In this document: in pieces, positions 4,993-10,389 of the stretch
Position numbering within the stretch: position 1 is the first letter of the stretch
Layout of the letters: the number at the start of each line of letters is the position of its first letter
The notes under the pieces: generated by a model
What the model was told of the DNA's origin: nothing
The model's database searches: none
What the model saw: the letters and a program-made list of their open reading frames with translations, nothing else
Source of the DNA: CAIJMI01 sp964448085
GTDB lineage: Bacteria > Patescibacteriota > Microgenomatia > UBA10105 > UBA927
Direction: 5' to 3'
Assembly (NCBI GenBank): GCA_964448085.1
Contig: CAYUUX010000029.1
Coordinates: forward strand, 1-10,389
DNA length: 10,389 nucleotides
Translations under genes and position numbers: made by a program

Positions 4993-5313
4993 ATGAGTCT
5001 GAATTTAGAATCGGATAATAGTAAAGAATCTATGACTCAACCGAAAAAGATTTTGCACGATACGCGTGGTCTCGTTGAATTGGGTGCGGGAATTGTAGCA
5101 TCCGAAGCGATTGATGAAATTGCACAAAAATCTTTGAAAAAGGATTGGGCGGGCGATGTGATCAACGTGTGTGCGGGATTTGCGGGTAGTTATGCACTGA
5201 AAGAACAAAAAGATTTACAAGCAATTAGTCAAGGCGTTCTTCTCGGTGGAGTAAAATCGTTAGTACGGAAGGGAATAGATACTTTAAAAAAATTGATCAA
5301 AAAGGATGAGTAA
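4993..5313 (+). CDS. Small capsid-operon protein (106 aa), possible membrane-associated virion protein
   Basis: The ATG at 4993 follows AAGGTG at a 7-base spacing, a better start than the in-frame TTG at 4966. The N-terminal ~25 residues are polar. After that come Gly/Ala-rich moderately hydrophobic stretches (LVELGAGIVASEAI; VINVCAGFAGSYAL; ISQGVLLGGVKSL) and a Lys-rich tail (LKKLIKKDE). This could be a membrane-associated or capsid-lining protein, but none of the stretches is a clear full transmembrane helix. Its stop overlaps the possible first start of the major capsid gene by 8 bases, so the two are probably coupled. Family not recognised. Confidence 0.8.
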   Translation: MSLNLESDNSKESMTQPKKILHDTRGLVELGAGIVASEAIDEIAQKSLKKDWAGDVINVCAGFAGSYALKEQKDLQAISQGVLLGGVKSLVRKGIDTLKKLIKKDE

Positions 5314-6202
5314 AATGGTCGAAAACGTGTTAGATAAGAAAGAACAGAGCTTTCACACGAAAGAATATAGTGTGAAGAGCGGAATCGCGTATGCAAGCGG
5401 CGGGAAAGAGACCGTCAACATTTCGGAAGATGCAGAAGTGTGCCGAATTTCAGTAAGGCATAATAGCGGGAGTTTTACGGGCGGTACTACTCCTACGTAT
5501 GTAGCAAATTCTCTCATTAAACAACTCCGTCTCCTCATTAACGGGGAAGTATTCCTCGATTGGGGTGGAGATGCATTTACCGATGCAATGGCGTGGGGAA
5601 TTAAGGCATTGCGGGAGTATAATGCACAAATGAATGGGATTGCGGATGAAAGTGAATTCTTTGAATTGCAATTACCCGATGCGTTACCCGGAGGTGCACA
5701 AAAAACCTTAGAAATCTATTTCTCGGATTTAGGAAACATTTCTGACTCAAATCCGACCGCATACTCGGGTACAATTGATGTCTACATCGAGGAAAATGAT
5801 ATTGACGCGGACGATATTTACGCAATCAAAACCCAATACGGGAAATACACCGTTGGGACTGGAACCTCGGGCTCCTTCAAATTACCCGCGATAGAAAAAG
5901 ATTGGGAAGCAAAAGGGATTTTGTTTGGATTTGAAGATAATGACTCGTTTAGCGATACTGCGATGAGTACAATTGAAATCAAACTCTTGAACGAGATAAT
6001 CTTTCAAGGTACTCAACAATCCATGCAACAAAAATACCAAATGATTTCGAAACTCGCGTTTAATACTGGAATGGCATACCTTCCGTTAGACGGGCGAAGA
6101 TTCAATTCTGATGAGTTGGAAGTTCGCATTACATGCGCCAGTGGAACCAATAAAGAAATTCATTGGACTCTCATCACCATTAACGATATGGAAAACGATT
6201 AA
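5306..6202 (+). CDS. Major capsid protein, double jelly-roll fold (predicted)
   Basis: 298 aa, almost wholly beta-strand-like and soluble, with no signal peptide. Two similar halves can be seen. Residues ~22-165 contain LIKQLRLLINGEVFLDW followed by a helical segment (DAMAWGIKALREYNAQMNG) and end in TLEIYFSD...TIDVYIEEND. Residues ~185-293 contain TIEIKLLNEIIFQG followed by a Gln-rich helix (TQQSMQQKYQMISKL) and end in DELEVRITCASG...HWTLITIND. The strand/helix/strand order repeated twice, the length, and the packaging ATPase next door match DJR capsid proteins of small tailless viruses. It would form trimeric capsomers. The start is either 5306 (MSKM, overlapping the previous gene, TGATC upstream) or 5315; the choice is open. 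A T-run follows the gene (6215-6221). Confidence 0.82.
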   Translation: MSKMVENVLDKKEQSFHTKEYSVKSGIAYASGGKETVNISEDAEVCRISVRHNSGSFTGGTTPTYVANSLIKQLRLLINGEVFLDWGGDAFTDAMAWGIKALREYNAQMNGIADESEFFELQLPDALPGGAQKTLEIYFSDLGNISDSNPTAYSGTIDVYIEENDIDADDIYAIKTQYGKYTVGTGTSGSFKLPAIEKDWEAKGILFGFEDNDSFSDTAMSTIEIKLLNEIIFQGTQQSMQQKYQMISKLAFNTGMAYLPLDGRRFNSDELEVRITCASGTNKEIHWTLITINDMEND

Positions 6203-6214
6203 TCCCGATTTCCA

Positions 6215-6221
6215 CATTTTT
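6215..6221 (+). terminator. T-run after capsid gene, possible partial terminator
   Basis: Seven Ts in the 50-base gap after the capsid stop. Archaeal RNA polymerase stops at such U-tracts, so this could reduce expression of the downstream genes relative to the capsid gene. Weak evidence. Confidence 0.35.
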
Positions 6222-6238
6222 TTAACATACATAAATCA

Positions 6239-6247
6239 GGGTGATCG
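6239..6247 (+). promoter_or_regulatory. Ribosome-binding site GGTGATCGC, decides the start at 6253
   Basis: GGTGATC complements the 3' end of archaeal 16S rRNA (GAUCACC). The GTG inside it is in frame and looks like a start codon, but it is the binding site; the true ATG is at 6253, six bases downstream. Confidence 0.75.
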
Positions 6248-6252
6248 CATAC

Positions 6253-6738
6253 ATGGTATCGCTAGGTTGGAAAATCGGAGGAATTGGAACGGGCATAGGT
6301 CTCGGTGCACTAGGAATAGCGGCATTATCGAAAAAAGGGAAAGAGTTTTTCGATAACATAAATCCGTTTAAGAAATTATCAAACGCGGGCGCAAATATCA
6401 AATCGGGGTTACAAAAAGTATCCGATAAAATGAAAGCGAATGTGAATAAAATCAGAGCTCGGCGGGAAGAGCGGAAAGCGGAAATTAAGAAAAAGCTTAG
6501 TCAAACGAAACAAAAAGTCTCGAATGTGATGAAAGTAGCACAAGCGAAAGTGAAAGCTCGTCATGAAGAGCGCAAAGCGCAAATTAAAAAAGTGTTGAGC
6601 AAACCTTTACCGAAAATCTCGAAAGTCATTAAGAATGCAAAGAAAATGAAGGTTAAGAAGAGAGATCCATTCGTAACTAAGAAACCCGCATCAAAATTAC
6701 GCGTTACTTTACCGCGAAGAATGATTGCGGTGCGATAA
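6253..6738 (+). CDS. Basic, membrane-anchored virion protein with two 33-residue repeats
   Basis: 161 aa. Residues 4-26 (SLGWKIGGIGTGIGLGALGI and onward) form a Gly-rich transmembrane helix with no positive charge except Lys7. The rest is extremely Lys/Arg-rich. Two tandem 33-residue units occupy 65-97 and 98-130, each with ARxEERKAxIKKxLS, about half identical and also visible at DNA level. The C-terminus carries VTLPRRM, recalled by ATIPRTM in the 74-aa protein at 8752. A membrane anchor plus a long cationic helix fits a protein linking an inner viral membrane to the genome or to capsid; this is inference. It follows the capsid gene and ends directly in a T10 tract. Family not recognised. 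Confidence 0.85.
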   Translation: MVSLGWKIGGIGTGIGLGALGIAALSKKGKEFFDNINPFKKLSNAGANIKSGLQKVSDKMKANVNKIRARREERKAEIKKKLSQTKQKVSNVMKVAQAKVKARHEERKAQIKKVLSKPLPKISKVIKNAKKMKVKKRDPFVTKKPASKLRVTLPRRMIAVR

Positions 6739-6748
6739 TTTTTTTTTT
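6739..6748 (+). terminator. T10 tract, probable transcription terminator
   Basis: Ten consecutive Ts immediately after the TAA of the basic protein. U-tract termination is usual in archaea. It probably separates or attenuates the capsid part from the penton/spike part of the operon. Confidence 0.55.
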
Positions 6749-6762
6749 GACAATCCGAAAAC

Positions 6763-6768
6763 GTGATC
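6763..6768 (+). promoter_or_regulatory. Ribosome-binding site GTGATC, decides the start at 6772
   Basis: GTGATC lies three bases before ATG at 6772. The in-frame GTG at 6763 is part of this site, the same arrangement as at 6239 and 7278, so the protein starts MSLDF. Confidence 0.65.
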
Positions 6769-6771
6769 GCG

Positions 6772-7281
6772 ATGAGCTTAGACTTTCCAAAAATTAAGAA
6801 GCAATTAGCGTTTAATCTCGTGAACTTTTACGGGAAATGGTACAAATTACTCGGTCAGAGTATTGTAGAAGTACCCACAATTGCGTTAGCAAACTCAACA
6901 ACTACAACTCCGTTAACTTACGCATTAAATTCAAATTTAAAACTAGCGGTCGGGAAAGTCACGTATATTTGTGAAGATGCGAATGGGGCATACCTAAAAG
7001 TGGCGATGAATTCCCCGAAATGGAATCCAAAATCGATCACGGTTGGGAGTACTCCCGTTACGTTAACGTATGAATACGGAGCGTTTCAATTTGCAGAAAA
7101 TTATACATTAGAATTAGAAGAGCTAGCGAAATTTCCAGTAATTGTCTCATCGGGGGAGTCAGCCACGTTCTATTTAATCAATTCCCATCCAAGTTCAAAT
7201 ATTACATTTCGATGGATTGCGCATTTAATGATTTTAGAAGAATTGACGAATGAAGAATTAACCCGATTGTTTGCGGAGTGA
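6772..7281 (+). CDS. Beta-rich virion protein, possible penton/vertex protein
   Basis: 169 aa with an amphipathic start (FPKIKKQLAFNLVNFYGKWY) and then alternating beta-strand patterns: STTTTPLTYALNSNLKLAV, KVTYICEDANGAYLKVAM, TPVTLTYEYGAFQF, ESATFYLINS and ITFRWIAHLMI. Size and strand content would fit a single jelly-roll, the fold of penton proteins in DJR viruses. Its place between the capsid genes and a beta-helix spike supports a vertex role, but there is no diagnostic motif and I do not recognise the family. The gene ends in GAGTGA, whose bases form the ribosome site of the next gene. Confidence 0.82.
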   Translation: MSLDFPKIKKQLAFNLVNFYGKWYKLLGQSIVEVPTIALANSTTTTPLTYALNSNLKLAVGKVTYICEDANGAYLKVAMNSPKWNPKSITVGSTPVTLTYEYGAFQFAENYTLELEELAKFPVIVSSGESATFYLINSHPSSNITFRWIAHLMILEELTNEELTRLFAE

Positions 7282-7282
7282 T
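7276..7282 (+). promoter_or_regulatory. Ribosome-binding site GAGTGAT overlapping a stop codon, decides the start at 7287
   Basis: The stop TGA (7279-7281) of the previous gene lies inside GAGTGATTGCG, four bases before ATG at 7287. This forces coupled translation of the two genes and shows that the in-frame GTG at 7278 is not the start. Confidence 0.6.
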
Positions 7283-7286
7283 TGCG

Positions 7287-8273
7287 ATGGCAAAAGTCTC
7301 TCTCAATAAACTCGGGAATAGTATTGAAACAACGGAATTAGATGCAACACTTCAAACAGCGATTAGTAAAGCTCACAATCAAAATACTGATGCGTATTTA
7401 GATTTTGGTGGATCAAATGAATGTTCCGCAAGTGCATTAAAAGCGTTATTATCGGCGGGGAGCGGGGTTCCAACTTGGGTGAAAATATTCGAAACAACCT
7501 ACACGGCATCGGATTTGATTACCGTATTACAAGATTCCACAACAAAACTCATCTTTTTACCGAATGCAACGATTTCCTTGACAAGTGAAGTGAATATCAC
7601 ATCACCGAAAGTAATTATTGGAGGTTATCAATCAGTAATTAATTGTAATCAGAGTTTAACTCCCGATGGCACATTTCCGATTCATTTTCATTATGGATCA
7701 GAAGGTTCGATTGTTATGGGTGTTAAATTCACAATGCCCTCCGCATTGTGTGGTGCAATTTTAATTGATGGATCTTCTTGTGTGCGTATTGAGAATTGTT
7801 CATTTTTATCTGCGGGATTAACGTACGGGTATCGTGGAATTCATATTAATTCGGGTTCACACTACAATGTTGTGCGTAACAATTATTTCTATCTCGGAGC
7901 ACAAATGTTAGTCGTGTATCAAGCAAACTACAATGTTATTGAAGGAAATACGTTTAACGGGTGTGGACGGGGTATTGCAATTCTTGGTGCTAGTGGCACG
8001 TATTCGGTGCACAATCGCGTCGCATTCAATTCAATCTATTACGCGTATGATGGAATTACATTACAAGATTATTCGAAAAATAATGTGATTCAAGGGAATC
8101 TGTTACAACGCACGGGCGGATCAGTGGATTATGGATTTCGAGCTAGTTGGGGTTCCACAACGACAGTGTTTGGAAATTTGGTGATCGGGAATAAATTTTA
8201 CGATGTCCTACTCTTCACGAATTTTGAGACCGTGAATGAGTATGCACATAACATAGTATCATCGAGTTGGTAA
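7287..8273 (+). CDS. Right-handed beta-helix protein, probable virion spike/receptor-binding protein
   Basis: 328 aa. The N-terminal ~120 residues are a linker/attachment region with a possible adaptor. From about residue 125 the sequence falls into parallel beta-helix (PbH1/NosD-like) coils of 20-25 residues: CVRIENCSFLS, YNVVRNNYFYLG, YNVIEGNTFNGCGRGIAIL, HNRVAFNSIYYAYDGITLQ, KNNVIQGNLLQRTGG, TTVFGNLVIGNKFYDV. Asn and hydrophobic ladders at V/I-x-x-N are typical. Such helices occur in viral spikes, tailspikes and polysaccharide lyases. No catalytic triad or signal peptide is evident, so I favour a trimeric vertex spike binding host surface glycans over a secreted enzyme. It is translationally coupled to the beta-rich protein before it. 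Confidence 0.87.
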   Translation: MAKVSLNKLGNSIETTELDATLQTAISKAHNQNTDAYLDFGGSNECSASALKALLSAGSGVPTWVKIFETTYTASDLITVLQDSTTKLIFLPNATISLTSEVNITSPKVIIGGYQSVINCNQSLTPDGTFPIHFHYGSEGSIVMGVKFTMPSALCGAILIDGSSCVRIENCSFLSAGLTYGYRGIHINSGSHYNVVRNNYFYLGAQMLVVYQANYNVIEGNTFNGCGRGIAILGASGTYSVHNRVAFNSIYYAYDGITLQDYSKNNVIQGNLLQRTGGSVDYGFRASWGSTTTVFGNLVIGNKFYDVLLFTNFETVNEYAHNIVSSSW

Positions 8274-8275
8274 AT

Positions 8276-8446
8276 ATGACACGAATACAGAAAACGGCAG
8301 TTACAATTGAAGAGAATCGAATGTATGAAGTAACGTATGAATATACAGAGGGTTTGGATGAGTTTGGGAATACAGAATTGAATAAAGTAATCATTTCCAA
8401 AATTTTATTGCAACAAACTCCGCATATTTCGATGCATTCCGAATAA
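8276..8446 (+). CDS. Small protein (56 aa), unknown function
   Basis: ATG at 8276, two bases after the spike gene stop, to TAA at 8444-8446. 56 residues with beta-like character: AVTIEENRMYEVTYEYTEG, then LNKVIISKILLQQTP. The ribosome site is weak (GGTAAAT overlapping the previous stop), so it probably relies on coupling. The region has no other frame on this strand, and the next gene's AGGTGAT begins exactly after it, which supports a real gene. Family unknown. Confidence 0.65.
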   Translation: MTRIQKTAVTIEENRMYEVTYEYTEGLDEFGNTELNKVIISKILLQQTPHISMHSE

Positions 8447-8453
8447 AGGTGAT
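8447..8453 (+). promoter_or_regulatory. Strong ribosome-binding site AGGTGAT
   Basis: AGGTGAT five bases before the ATG at 8459; the best match to the archaeal anti-Shine-Dalgarno sequence in this operon. Confidence 0.65.
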
Positions 8454-8458
8454 AAAAA

Positions 8459-8737
8459 ATGAGCGAAAAAGAAGAATCAAAAACATCATGGAAAGATTCC
8501 CTTGTGAACGCGGTGAAAACGACCGATGAAACCTTGAAAGCGGAAATTATCAAGAGTATTCACGATTCGGATAAAGAATTGAATCAGAAAACCGATCCAG
8601 AGCGGAAACATGCGAATGTAACCATCCGAACCTATATTGTGTTATCTTATATTGCGAAAGTAGCTCTCGGATTCATTGGGTATCTTAAGATCAAGGCATT
8701 ACTTGAAGTAATTCGTATATTTATTCCAATTCCATAG
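8459..8737 (+). CDS. Small C-tail membrane protein (92 aa)
   Basis: The first ~55 residues are charged and helical (KDSLVNAVKTTDETLKAEII; DSDKELNQKTDPERKH). Residues 59-76 (YIVLSYIAKVALGFIGYL) form one transmembrane helix, followed by a short Lys-containing turn and a second hydrophobic stretch (ALLEVIRIFIPIP) that ends the protein. The topology resembles small membrane proteins of inner-membrane DJR virions, but no homologue is recognised. It is preceded by AGGTGAT and followed after 14 bases by the 74-aa basic gene. Confidence 0.82.
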   Translation: MSEKEESKTSWKDSLVNAVKTTDETLKAEIIKSIHDSDKELNQKTDPERKHANVTIRTYIVLSYIAKVALGFIGYLKIKALLEVIRIFIPIP

Positions 8738-8751
8738 AGAGGTGAAAATAA

Positions 8752-8976
8752 ATGGGGAAAGTGAAGAAAAAACGCAAAGTAACGAAAGCAAAACCGAAAG
8801 TGGTTAAGAAAATCACGAAAAAACAAAAACCGAAATATGAAACGCAGAGACATTTTAACGCGACCATTCCGCGAACGATGTTATCCAAAAAAGCGGGAAC
8901 GCGGAAAAAGACGGTGAGTTTCGGGAATGGGGTTATGTTGCATATCAAGTTAAAACCGCGCTCGAAAGCGAAATAA
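8752..8976 (+). CDS. Very basic small protein (74 aa), probable nucleic-acid-binding virion protein
   Basis: ATG after GAGAGGTGAAAATA. Over a third of residues are Lys/Arg, densest at 3-28 (VKKKRKVTKAKPKVVKK). The middle has ATIPRTM (37-43), similar to VTLPRRM at the end of the 161-aa basic protein; the last third (KTVSFGNGVMLHIKLKP) looks like a beta-hairpin. Probably condenses DNA or bridges DNA and capsid, by analogy with small basic virion proteins. Last gene of the virion operon; a T7 tract follows the stop. Confidence 0.8.
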   Translation: MGKVKKKRKVTKAKPKVVKKITKKQKPKYETQRHFNATIPRTMLSKKAGTRKKTVSFGNGVMLHIKLKPRSKAK

Positions 8977-8978
8977 GA

Positions 8979-8985
8979 TTTTTTT
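8979..8985 (+). terminator. T7 tract ending the virion operon
   Basis: Seven Ts three bases after the last stop, in the 37-base gap before the converging recombinase gene. Probable U-tract terminator. Confidence 0.45.
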
Positions 8986-9013
8986 GTTAAAAGAAAGAAA
9001 AAATGATTACAAA

Positions 9014-10189
9014 TTAGACGAACTCAACGCGCGAATCGAACTTTAACGTCGTTTCCTTTGCGTTTAAATCGAGTCGATCGAGCAAAAATAATCGCATTTG
9101 GATTGCGTGGAGATTTTCTTTGAGTTCGGCGTTTTCGCTTTTCATTTTCGCGATTTCGTGTTCCAGTTTCGTTATTTCGTTCGACGGGGACACGGAATCA
9201 AAGCATAATAAATGTTCGGCTTTTTTCCATTCTTCGTAATATCCGTCAATATCATTATGCCACGATTCAAACAAATATACAGTGATTTTATGCCCGATCA
9301 CCATTTCAGTGAATCTAATATCCCAGACTTTATTAACGCGTGCTTGAAAATAACGTCGAAGTAATGTTAAATGAACACGTCCGTCGATTCCGCACTTACT
9401 AGATGCGGTGACAACGGCACTACCAATCACGTCGTCGGCGTATTTGCTCGTAACGTTAAATAAATCGCTTGTTTTCACGTCACGTAAATCTTTAACGTTG
9501 TGATAACGCATTAAATCGTTTGCAAGTTCCGCGGGGAAAAACACGAATGGGACAGGGATCGCCCGTTTTTTAGTGCATAAATTGCGTACAAAGTAATGAT
9601 CTCGATATTTCTCGATGCGGGTTTGCTTGATTGTATGCAAAACATCAGACGGACGGAGCCCAGTCATTGCAAGCATTTTGAAAATTAATCGATGTTTCGG
9701 GGAGGGTAAGGAACGCAAAATATCACGCAGCATCACGTCCGTAAATGTTACGTCACCATAATTAGAGGACGGTGACGAAGGAGTAGATATAGTAATCGGG
9801 CTGCCGTGATATTTGTAAAAACTACGAATGACGCCCATTGTAATCGTCGAGAGTGTTTTGTTCGAAGGTACTTTACCTTTTTTGAATAGCTCGGGACGCG
9901 ACCGAACGTCGTTCATAAATTGCTCGAAACGCGTATTCCGATGCTTACCGTCTTCCGCAAGCAATAAATTGATGTCATCCACACTTGTTACTTCTTCGTG
10001 GGTAAAATAAATATTCAACCAATAGCAATACGCTTTTGCTTGAAAGTCGTCCGCGTTTTTTAGTCCAGCTTTTGCGTATTGGAGTTGTTTGGCAGTAAGC
10101 CATTCCGCCACTTGGGGGAAATCAGCAATTGGGTACGCTGTGACGAGGTGATTCCAGCGCGTTTGAAGTTGATCTTGGAGTTGTCGCAT
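9014..10189 (-). CDS. Tyrosine-recombinase-family protein (copy B) with atypical active site and C-terminal coiled coil
   Basis: 391 aa. Residues 1-130 match partial copy A. The catalytic-type domain spans ~145-330: Arg179 in MTGLRPSDVL, Lys207/Lys208 in CTKKRAIPV, Arg278 in TLLRRYF, and His300 in VIGHK. The HxxR His is replaced by Thr275, though His273 is nearby. The position nine residues after His300, where the nucleophilic Tyr is expected, is Ser309 (followed by Trp310); the only nearby Tyr are 305, 317 and 318. Residues ~336-368 (EITKLEHEIAKMKSENAEL) form a coiled coil, unlike a minimal Xer protein. It may be a divergent integrase or a recombinase-fold DNA-binding or replication protein. 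It converges on the virion operon and is driven by a TATA-like box (10217-10224). Confidence 0.88.
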   Translation of the reverse strand: MRQLQDQLQTRWNHLVTAYPIADFPQVAEWLTAKQLQYAKAGLKNADDFQAKAYCYWLNIYFTHEEVTSVDDINLLLAEDGKHRNTRFEQFMNDVRSRPELFKKGKVPSNKTLSTITMGVIRSFYKYHGSPITISTPSSPSSNYGDVTFTDVMLRDILRSLPSPKHRLIFKMLAMTGLRPSDVLHTIKQTRIEKYRDHYFVRNLCTKKRAIPVPFVFFPAELANDLMRYHNVKDLRDVKTSDLFNVTSKYADDVIGSAVVTASSKCGIDGRVHLTLLRRYFQARVNKVWDIRFTEMVIGHKITVYLFESWHNDIDGYYEEWKKAEHLLCFDSVSPSNEITKLEHEIAKMKSENAELKENLHAIQMRLFLLDRLDLNAKETTLKFDSRVEFV

Positions 10190-10216
10190 GACAATCGCCT
10201 TCCGATAGAAATGGGG

Positions 10217-10224
10217 TATTTAAA
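10217..10224 (-). promoter_or_regulatory. TATA-like box of recombinase copy B
   Basis: TTTAAATA on the reverse strand, about 30 bases before the ATG at 10189, so the transcript leader would be only a few bases. It is the positional equivalent of the box before copy A (448-458), although the AATCGC element is not conserved here. Confidence 0.4.
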
Positions 10225-10262
10225 GAAAACGAATTTTTCACCGCGAAAATAAAACTTTTACC

Positions 10263-10389
10263 GTGAAAAAAGTCGCCTTAGATTGTAACTATTGTTACAA
10301 GCATAAAAATGTTTGCCGAATTAAGATCATCCGTAACTCGATTCTAAGCCGCGATCACGCGTTTTAAGGGAGAAAATTGCTGAAATTAA
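10263..10389. repeat. Long direct repeat, right copy (exact 55-mer 10335-10389 at window end)
   Basis: Homologue of 493-619, including the shared AGTCGCCTTA, the two abutting inverted repeats (10284-10299 and 10299-10314), and 55 identical bases from 10335 to the last base of the window. The offset between copies is 9,770 bases. Confidence 0.9.

Noticed and set aside
8215..8553. 112-aa leftward open frame
   Set aside because: Antisense to the end of the spike gene, the 56-aa gene and the start of the membrane-protein gene, which form a continuous rightward operon with ribosome sites.
493..10389. The direct repeats as classical attL/attR of an integrated provirus
   Set aside because: No tRNA or other integration target is visible, the repeat carries conserved recombinase upstream sequence, and the exact part ends at the window edge, which fits a circular or assembly explanation better. 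Not excluded.

Overview
The window looks like the genome, or near-complete provirus, of a small tailless archaeal virus of the double-jelly-roll (DJR) capsid lineage (the group that includes STIV and the TKV4/MVV euryarchaeal proviruses). Two hallmark genes support this: a 298-residue DJR-like major capsid protein and a 217-residue FtsK/HerA-type (A32-like) genome-packaging ATPase. Tyrosine recombinases, a beta-helix spike-like protein and several tiny basic or membrane proteins accompany them. An archaeal host is inferred from TATA-like boxes (e.g. AATCGCTTTTTAWAAAT upstream of two genes) and from ribosome-binding sites of the GGTGATC type. No cellular housekeeping gene, rRNA, tRNA or CRISPR array was seen, and the host cannot be narrowed further by reading alone.

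Layout. 1-421 (-): the N-terminal part of a tyrosine-recombinase paralogue (copy A), cut by the window edge. 431-1420: about 1 kb without a credible gene, holding G-rich repeats, hairpins and iteron-like GGGAAAATGGGAAAA arrays in both orientations; this is the best candidate for a replication origin or control region. 1421-2744 (+): a tight operon of five small genes (degenerate GIY-YIG-like?, Cys-motif coiled-coil, helix-turn-helix, and two Cys-rich mini-proteins). 2758-4890 (-): an operon read from right to left: 133-aa helical protein, packaging ATPase, 48-aa and 62-aa proteins, all coupled by short overlaps, then a canonical 224-aa integrase. 4891-4992: divergent promoter region. 4993-8976 (+): the virion operon: 106-aa protein, major capsid protein, basic membrane-anchored protein with a 33-residue repeat, beta-rich possible penton, beta-helix spike, 56-aa protein, membrane protein and 74-aa basic protein. 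9014-10189 (-): a full recombinase (copy B). 10190-10389: its upstream region, which repeats 431-619.

Structure of the molecule. The last 55 bases of the window are identical to 565-619, and the repeat stops exactly at the window edge. The bases before it are homologous but diverged, including the two recombinase N-termini (about two thirds identical by eye). I infer a circular (or tandemly arranged) element of 9,770 bp that closes through this 55-mer, with bases 1-564 coming from a second, related element. A genuine tandem array of related proviruses is the alternative.

How the genes could work together. The left operon probably supplies early or regulatory DNA-binding proteins. The leftward operon supplies packaging and integration. 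The rightward operon builds the capsid, with basic proteins to neutralise DNA, membrane proteins for an inner membrane, and a penton/spike for attachment. No polymerase or classical Rep protein is encoded, so replication would depend on the host or on an unrecognised protein here.
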